In this document: positions 56,401 through 64,000 of the stretch, piece after piece
Layout: every line of letters begins with the position of its first letter
Position numbering within the stretch: the first letter of the stretch is position 1
DNA from: Chondrosia reniformis
Taxonomy: Eukaryota; Porifera; Demospongiae; Chondrillida; Chondrillidae
DNA length: 64,000 nt
Direction of reading: 5' to 3'
Assembly: GCA_947172415.1 (NCBI GenBank)
Contig: OX359196.1
Coordinates: forward strand, 6,883,901 to 6,947,900
Position numbers and translations under genes: made by a program
The notes under the pieces: model-generated
Told to the model about the DNA's origin: nothing
What the model saw: only the letters and a program-made list of their open reading frames with translations
The model's database searches: none

Positions 56401-59400
56401 GTTGTATATAGCCACATACGTATAAGGTTATCTATATAACAGCTCCTTACTGAATACTGATTAATGTCATATGACAGTCCTGGATGTACTCCTATTAAAA
56501 TGGCAAGAGCTTTGTTTGCATTCTGAACATCCTCTAATTCAAGGAGTTCCTCTACTAGGATAGAGATTTCAGAGTCCTCCATCTTTTCTTCTCCTTCAAG
56601 TGCCAATTTTACTAGCCTTAGCTGGTCTTGCTACAATAGTAAAAGTGCAATTAACTGTAAAGTCCTAATGATATAGATGGTTACATACGTATATACGTAC
56701 TTTACAGTTGGGTGAGGAAGGTAAAGAACTGGGCTGATTTTGCAGCATGATTTTATGCATCTTAAAAAATCCTTCTGCATTCTCGGGCTTCAGTATAAAA
56801 GGTATTGATTTTCTTGGGAAATATTCAACAAGCACAGAACTGAATTTCCGCTTGTATCTCGCTGCAGCTGCCTATATATAAGTGATCATGAGTGTCATCA
56901 TATACTTAGAAACCCAAAGAACACTATAGCAGCTACACATGTAATCTAGGTACCTCTGAATTTGCACTGTTGGGAGCAGATCGTTGATGAGTAAATCCCT
57001 GAAGCAGATCTATTAGCTCAGTTAAATTATTTTTGACTGCCAGAAGCAATGGCGTTTTACCACTCTAAACAGATTGTACATGCACATTAACACAGATATA
57101 TACTTCAATGGTTGCTATATACTATCAGTACGTACCTTATCTTTATGACATAATAAGTCACTGTTTCTTTGAAAAGAATTGCTTAATTCCCTGATGTTAC
57201 TTGGATCATTCACCAGGCTGTCAATGCAGTCCATCCATTCTATGATGTCTTCCTCTTTTTCAGCATTTCTCCATCCATGAGAAAGGTAGTCATGGAAAGG
57301 AGTTTGTCCATTCTATATAATAATTATGTAAATTAGTTTATATTCATGCATTCAGTTGTTGAAAATCCTTAGTCTAATCAATGCATTGTGTGTAATATTC
57401 TAATATCTGTATTTAAAGGTGGTAAATTTACCAAATAACTGCTATACACATTTGAGCTGTGTTGAAGTTACATGCACTTAACAAAGTGGTAATCTAGTTC
57501 AGCAGTTTAGATTAGTCAGGCTTTCTTGTATAGTAGCAATATATATGTACCTTGTCAATCCAGTGCTTGTAAGACAGTGTACAACCATCTTGTTGGCTGA
57601 CTTTAGAAATACACATTTGAAGTATGTTATAATCTGTTCCCAAAAGGGCAATCTCATGAACTGGAGTCCTACCTTGCTGTGATGATAAATATTGACATAC
57701 AGTATACGTACGTATATACATGTCATACCATGCAATATGAGCGATTTATAAACACTTTCATTTTTGTAATTATAATTTACAATACATCCTTGAGGACACG
57801 GTACATGAGCTCATTTGGTATTATTTGTAACTATGCACTATGCAGTATTATATAGTACAGGTCTATATGGATATACTGTGTAATTTTTTCACAAGTATTT
57901 TGTATAATAATAGCACTAGTGAAGTAGCAAATTGCTCAATGGTATACAGTTTCAATTTGTATGGCTATTTCTAGCTATTTTACCGTATCTTGCACTGTAA
58001 AGTCTATGCCATTGTCAAGTAATTTCTTTGCAAAATAGGTACTCTTGTCAGAGCCATGTTGTGCCAAGCTGCATGCCATATGAAATGGGGTTTTCCCAAC
58101 CTATGTAGAATAGTTGACATTTAAAATATAAAATTCATGTATGTTCATAAGTTTGCACTGCCATAACTATATATACATATCTTTAGCTGTATTGTCACAT
58201 GTCACATATATACACTGGGCTATATACCTTAGTATACGCATAGATCAACATACAATATTTTGGCAGTCACACTTAAGTTCTTTGAACTCCATCAAGAAAT
58301 CAAATATTTCAATATGTCCAAACAAGACAGCATAGTGGAGAAGAGTGTTCCGATGGATGTCAGCAGAGTTAATAACAGAGCTATCTTCCAAGTAGGAATG
58401 TTCAATGAGAAGTTGCAGGATCTCAACATTTGCATGTATCACAGCCCAGTGGTGGGGTATCCTGAGATTCTGTATGTACATAAATTGGCCGAAACAAAAT
58501 ATAAAGTAGATAATAAACATGCACCCAGTGAATTGCATGTATATACATTAGTACAGTAGCATATATCTGGTTTGATATTATTTGAAACCTCTTGATCTGC
58601 CAGATTTCAAAGGCTGGATCCTTTTTAGTATATATATGGCTTGAAAAATTCGTTTGAAGTTTATATATCCGACCTATTTCCAACTTTATACATAATTGGT
58701 ACCATTTGAAACCTGGCAGTTCAACTGATTTCATGTTGGTTTCACCTGCATGTCTAGTGTATATAGCTTCTACTGTCTCACTTACTCCATCACATTGTAG
58801 TACATTAAGATCTAGGCCAATCAATGCTTTGATTGCATGCTTGTTGGAATAGATAACTGCTTCATGCAAAACACTTCTCTGGCTCTAAACAAAGATCCAC
58901 AAACATATGACCTAAGTCCACACACTGTCAGATTACATGGACTAATCATTATATATGTGTGACATACATATGTACCACATGCAGTTAGGTATTGAAATTC
59001 AAGGTGTCTCACCTTAGTAGTAATTCGATTCAATTCAACACGGTTCGTGTATTTTAGCAACAAATCAAATACATTTTCAGACTTTTTCCCTCCCCTAACT
59101 GCTTGAAATATTGGTGGCTCTCCTTGATCATCTGTCTTGTTGACTTCTGCTCCACTCTTTATAAGCAGCTCTGCCAGCTCCTCCTCCCTTCTGTACACTG
59201 CCCAATGGAGAGGATACTGTCCATCCTCCCCAGCTTCTTTATTAGGGTCTGCTCCTCTTTTCAGTAATTCAGTGGAAATGACTTTTACCTACGTATATGC
59301 ATGGTTAAAATGCAATACCCATGCACGTATAGATGTACTGATACTTGTGTTCATAAGGAATTGGTTACAATTTGAGCATCAGCAACACTTATATATTAAT

Positions 59401-61021
59401 CAAAGTAATAAGATGTTTCAACCCGTAGGTCTTCTTCAGCAATGCACCAATTCAGAGTGATATACATATACAGTGCAACAGTTACTGTTTTATTGTCTAC
59501 ACTCACTGCATGGTGATTGTAACGACTGTTCACAATGAAAGCTAAAGCAACATGAATACTCTCCTCCCTTCCTTTCAACAAAGTGTTGACTAATGCATTC
59601 ACAGCAGGGCTGATAACTAAAGCTTGGTCAGAAAGCTGTTTGTGTCTTACTGAAAACCGTTTCTGGAAGCCCTTTGCATCTGAGTGTGTTCTTTTTATAT
59701 TCTTAGAATTCTCTTTGGGAGAGCTTTCCAGTGTTGACTCTGGTGGAGTCTTCCTTACACTTCTTCTGGTTTTCTTTTCAGACAACTCTCCCTATATAAT
59801 ACAAAGTGATCTCATGGTCATGTATGTATATATATTGCAAGTTCATTCACGGAAAACATGAGAGCTGGTAATAATTGTCATATAATCTCCTTCAGTGATC
59901 ATATCCTTATATAAATATTATCCTCATTAATTTCACTTCAAAAAATTTGGATCTACCCCACCCATTCGTGTCTTCTGCATGAGGAGCACAATGATGATAT
60001 TCAAAACTTTATTAACCTCGACTTTAGACAAAACTGTCCCTATTTATCAATTAGTATTCCTCTTCAAAGGATGTATATTGACTGTTCTGCATGTATTTAG
60101 GAAGAAGGTCCATCAAAAGATATAAATATTTTTCTACATCAAAACTATATATAGATCATAAGTTATATCCTAGTATAGCACCACTAACCAATTAATAATT
60201 AATAATGTAACATTCTTGTAATAGCTTGTACCTGTCTCGTCATATTCTTCAAAGACATTCAGTCTACGTACAATTCGGTATTTCGAATACATGCAGTTTT
60301 ACATTATTGGGCCCAAATATCGCTTAGTAGATCTAGAGGCCGCGGCGGCCCTGGCCTGACCCTTCTCGGCCACCATACATGTAGCACGCAGCAATATATA
60401 TGCCGCTGAATAGGGTTATCGAATGCATGCAAGCTTAAATTGGTAATTATTAACGTTTACGACTGTAATTCGCTTGAATATATACACGACTATATATGCC
60501 CATTTTATAAGTATATGCATGTTTGTCTGTATCTATATTATATGCTTTGCCGTGGACGAAAAACTGCATGTGGTAAAACTTGCTTGTCACCTATCTGACG
60601 GCATGCACTTACTTAACTACATGTAGCCACTTTAATCGAGTAATCATGCATGCGTATATAGATAACATCTCTATACCTTTTCAATTAGGAACGCTTCCAC
60701 TTCGGCCATCCAATCATTTTCATCTTGTCTTCGACGACTTAAGTGAAGAATGTCTTCATAATCCTTTTCCCAGCTGCTTAATTCTTCAAGGGTTGCACGC
60801 TGTTGCGGTTGTGACTTCTTCGATCCTCTTTTGTGTCCTTCTTTTGAAGGTTTCTTGTTTCCTGCTGTAGGAAGGGCGTTTTGCGTACGACGCTCACCTT
60901 TTGGGTGATGTGCTATAGCTACTGACAATTTTCGCTGTTCATTGGGCTTCTCTGTTTGTCCATTCACTTCCTCCAAACATATTTCGATCAGGTCTGTTTC
61001 TATGCCTGCTTTGGCCGCCAT
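50499..61021 (-). CDS. Ankyrin-repeat TRP-type cation channel
   Basis: A ~10.5-kb gene of roughly 25 short exons. The start is the ATG at 61021 (MAAKAGIETDLIEICLEEV), a basic N-terminal exon ending at 60671. Exon 2 (about 59520-59792) joins in phase. Many ankyrin-type exons follow: HRNTLLHYAVLFGHIEIFDFL, GRTPVHEIALLG, GRTPLMVLLEKQGG, GRTALHIASEHSHKEIMEELL. A pre-S1 exon is near 53100-53366. Six membrane segments follow at about 53300-51600, with a pore-like YPWHVIFFGVRTLIEGEV and an S6 FGFLFIVLVVLLNVLIAQMSKTY. The C-terminal exons are a coiled coil (NEKIQHFQELQEK) and LLSDDEVFEH before the stop at 50499. The layout is closest to TRPA/TRPV-like channels; the subfamily is undecided. Exact borders were checked only for the last few exons. 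Confidence 0.85.
54236..54300. repeat. Short interspersed repeat shared with 59377-59445
   Basis: CATCAGCAACACTTAT..ATTAATCAAAG and GTTTCAACCCGTAGGT occur in the same order in two TRP-gene introns. The second copy continues with CTTCTTCAGCAATGCACC. A looser form (TTTCAACCCCCGAGGGTCTT) is at 50207. Confidence 0.8.
59377..59445. repeat. Second copy of the TTTCAACCCGTAGGT repeat
   Basis: Same orientation as the copy at 54236; see that entry. It lies in the intron after exon 2 of the channel gene. Confidence 0.8.
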
Positions 61022-61349
61022 TCCACTATATACGTAGTTCGGTCGCTATACAATTCGAAGCATGCGTAATTTAAGTTATACACGAATCCGTAATTCCGTT
61101 TTACTTACAGCACGTTTTCCTATATAATGTAAAACACCAGTCAATTTACTGCAGTCACATTTTCCTAACTAAACGATTTCCCAATTGACAGTCGGGTAGT
61201 AAAATATAAATTATTTCTTTTTTTTATATCAATGTTGACTTAAAGAGTTAAAATGGGCACATGTGAGGTGGAGAAAACTAGTTTAATCGAAAAAAGAATT
61301 TCTACAACTAGTTTTCACTTTGATGTTGGTGATGTAATTGAATAATAAT

Positions 61350-64000
61350 TCATTGGGCCCCTGTTAAATTCTGTAGTAGCTTCATCAAGGGTGGAGATGT
61401 CTTTACTGTGTCAACATTCTTGGTCATCACCTACATGCGGACATGCATGTCCACATGACAACAATCAAACAGATGAGGGATACAATACAAGGATTACTGA
61501 GATATACATTAACTAGTATCTAAATTTGAAACTTATAACTTGTACATGTTTACAAAATAACATTTTAACTCCACATTTTTATAAATCTTAAGTATTGCAT
61601 GCAACATAGAAACTGATAAGTGACACCACAATCTCTCTTATATAACTGCTGTAAGTGGTAATCGTTTCAATATATACACATACATACCTCTACAACCTGA
61701 TCCACTATATCATCCAATTGTACAATTTCTGAGTCAGCTCTTTCCAAATTAGATTTCAGAACTTCCATCTGCATGTGTAACATAAAATACTAAACTGCAC
61801 TGTGTCTCATGTATATACGTACATTCAATCAATGATATGATATTGTGTCTTGTGAGATTGCGCAGTTAAGGGTATACGACCATGCATTAACTTTAATAAC
61901 AATCATCTGCAAATTAAGTTCTGAAGTTAAGTACCAAACTTAGTATTCAAAGCACTTTGTATAATACCTTAGCTGTTGCCTCAGCTTGTGAACTACAGAG
62001 CAACTGTTGAAGCTTGTTACGCTCACTGATCCCCATCGATACCTTATCAGTCAACTCTGCTACCTGAAGAAATGCATAGACAATAAAGTTATGTACATAT
62101 TTATAATGTATTGCTATAGGGACATAATGAGATATGCCATCGTAGACTGATAAAATTTTAAAAAGACAACATTTCATTCATTGACAAGAACATGTAAATG
62201 TATGTGCAACAAGTGTCACATTAAGCACCTCTTCTTGAAGCAGCAAAACCTTCTGGTCCAAGGAGAAGGGTTCTGATGGTAGTCCGGTAAGTTGACCCAA
62301 CGTGATTGACTTCCACTGCGTCAAGACTTGTCTAATCACTCCACTGTCTAGCCGCACTAAACCTAACTCCTCCTATACATGTCACACACATAACAAGGGT
62401 GGATATAGGTAGATATTCATGAATAAGCTAACACACCATTTTTCTTGCATGTTATGTCTACTTTAGAGTAAAGTATACCTAGTGAGAGCTTGGGATGAGG
62501 ATACAAGAGTTACTTCTCTTTCTCCTTCCCCTTTTCTTCTCCACTGGGCCAGACAGCTATTTCTGGGAACTCCACCCTTCATCAGTGACCCTGCATTGGA
62601 TTCTTGCTTGATCTTTTGTAAATTCTTGGCTCTCTATGCTTACCTAGACAGTGCATGGAAGCAATTATACTTGTAGACTAACTCCCTCCGTCATTGCACA
62701 AGCCTCTTGCAGATGATCAATGATTCTGTTAGCAAGTCGGTAGTACCGGAAAGCCTTGGTTTCCTGTTGTCTTGAAGTGTAGCTAAGTTTTTCCATTTCA
62801 TCTCTTTATATGTAAAAGTAGGTAAACACATAATAATCTTTCAATCTTTACAACTACATTTACATACTTCAGTTCCAAAACCTCTTTCTCAAACAATCCT
62901 TGCTGAACTATCAATTCAGTTTTCTTCTGATCCAACTATATAATTACAGAATTGATTACAGCTATTACTTGTTGGTATCCAGTAGTGAAGAGATGTTGGC
63001 AAGCTAAACACTATCCTTTCAAGCAATCAATCAACTGCACGTATAGCAATGCTACAAACAGACCTCCTTGCAACTTTCCTTTAATGCATCTTCAAGGATC
63101 TGCTTTTCAATTTCCACAAATTCACAAATTTCAGTTGATTCACTAGTCAATTTCTATAAAATAATTTTCACTAAAACAGTATAGAATTACAATTCATTAA
63201 ACATTAAATACTTCAAGAAATCTTTGGGCCTCTTGAAGCTGGCCTTGAAGGTATCCATTTAGCCGCGAAGCAGTCTTTAACCTGACAGATGAAACATTTT
63301 TAGAGTAAATATCATGTTATTGTATATAACCGTATTTCTCTGTCTACCTGGATTTGGTCAATACTAAGTCTTCCTTAATATCTTTGTTCTCCTCTTCGAG
63401 CATCCTTTTCTGAGCTCTGCAAAACACTTCTGCAACTATTAGCTGACTTATCACTTTTTCACTTTGTTTAACAAGAGGTGGTTCCTGAGTCTATACGTAG
63501 CAAGGAATCAAAATTGATAAATAGATGCTCCCCAGACTTTTGGAAGTTATGTAGTAATATACAGCTAATATTATATACCATTGCCCTGAAAATTTTCATT
63601 TTGCCCGCCCCAAGTTCTGCATGCAGCCCTGACAATTGTATTCACCCAGTATTGTACATTAACTAGATTATGTACCTGAACTTCTTTCCAATTCTCTGAT
63701 TTGTGCTGGAAGGTTGATAGCAGATGCTCTAGTTCTTCCAACACCTTCCTTGACTCATGTGCATGAGTATCCTGCCCATCAAAAGAAACAAGCAATATGA
63801 GTCAAGAGATTATTACATCACCAAACCTTTACCTACATGCGGCACAACTCTACATTAGAATTTAACAAACTGCCAGCTCAGCAAAATTAGGAAGGATGTA
63901 GGAACAAACCTTTAGACGATTGAGACTCTTAACTAATTGTCTGTAGTCCTCCAGTTCAATGGCTTGTAAGTGTAGCTTCTGCAGTAATGAGTGATCAAGA
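61350..64000 (-). CDS. Coiled-coil protein, C-terminal part
   Basis: At least a dozen short exons on the minus strand, running off the right edge. The last ends LMKLLQNLTGAQ at 61350. Others include MEVLKSNLERADSEIVQLDDIVDQ, VAELTDKVSMGISERNKLQQLL, and GLVRLDSGVIRQVLTQWKSI with PSEPFSLDQKVLLLQEE. Further ones are RYYRLANRIIDHLQEACAM, QKKTELIVQQGLFEKEVLELE and ESRKVLEELEHLLSTFQHKSE. Nearly all are Glu/Lys/Leu heptad-like. The only globular-looking segment is at about 62230-62375. Likely cytoskeletal, centrosomal or trafficking scaffold by composition alone; no family recognised. One intron holds repeat family 1 copy 4. Confidence 0.75.
62458..62635 (-). repeat. Interspersed repeat family 1, copy 4
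   Basis: In minus sense: GCCAAGAATTTACAAAAGAT, GGGTCACTGATGAAGGGTGG, TTCCCAGAAATAGCTGTCTG, GCCCAGTGGAGAAGA, AAGCTCTCACTAGG. It is inserted in an intron of the coiled-coil gene, sense to that gene. Confidence 0.85.

Noticed and set aside
60330..60365. Small CCGCGGCGGCC-rich spot in the TRP gene first intron
   Set aside because: Only about 35 bp; compatible with a chance CpG cluster near the promoter, no further structure.

Overview
The window is nuclear DNA of an animal. Genes are split by short GT-AG introns, and every gene I can name has a metazoan orthologue: PIK3C3/VPS34, TIPIN, NDFIP, RFC3, HSP70, MAGT1/TUSC3, a SOUL protein and an ankyrin-TRP channel. AT-rich intergenic DNA, small introns, dense packing, abundant short interspersed and foldback repeats, and genes such as AtuA-like and LRAT-like suggest a sponge (demosponge-like) genome. 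That assignment is inference; no species marker is present.

Layout. 14-1407 (-): 5' part of PIK3C3/VPS34, with an intron-containing tRNA-Tyr gene nested in one of its introns. 2050-3874 (+): TIPIN. 4065-6245 (-): NDFIP with three PY motifs. 6.4-7.8 kb: foldback and hairpin repeats. 7.9-13.5 kb (-): a two-gene CACTA (EnSpm-type) DNA transposon with an uninterrupted transposase. 14.5-16.2 kb: repeats. 16.2-20.6 kb: a large non-coding block of tandem arrays capped by GC-rich segments, one of which has a diverged relative at 48.7-49.0 kb. 21.4-25.6 kb (-): a 17-exon AtuA-like (DUF1446) protein with a probable mitochondrial leader, full of minisatellites. 26.7-27.5 kb (-): LRAT-like protein with an altered catalytic motif. 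27.5-28.2 kb: nested terminal-inverted-repeat elements. 29.5-30.5 kb (-): SOUL heme-binding protein with seven in-frame tandem copies of its hallmark motif. 30.6-32.4 kb (-): RFC3. 32.5-34.9 kb (-): RRM protein. 35.3-37.3 kb (+): intronless HSP70 with heat-shock elements. 37.8-44.0 kb (+): unrecognised single-pass membrane protein. 44.3-46.9 kb (+): MAGT1/TUSC3. 47.3-48.0 kb (+): intronless secreted protein with a bacterial-type EndoU-like motif set. 50.5-61.0 kb (-): ankyrin-repeat TRP channel. 61.35 kb to the edge (-): coiled-coil protein.

The genes are mostly unrelated housekeeping genes packed closely; several pairs are only 50-350 bp apart. PIK3C3 (endosomal lipid kinase) and NDFIP (Nedd4 adaptor) both act on endosomes, and TIPIN and RFC3 both act at replication forks, but I see no operon-like logic. 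The most unusual content is in the repeats: a short interspersed family (four copies) carrying a hammerhead-ribozyme-like fold, a tandemly multiplied splice acceptor, the tRNA-tail array, and the GC-capped satellite locus.
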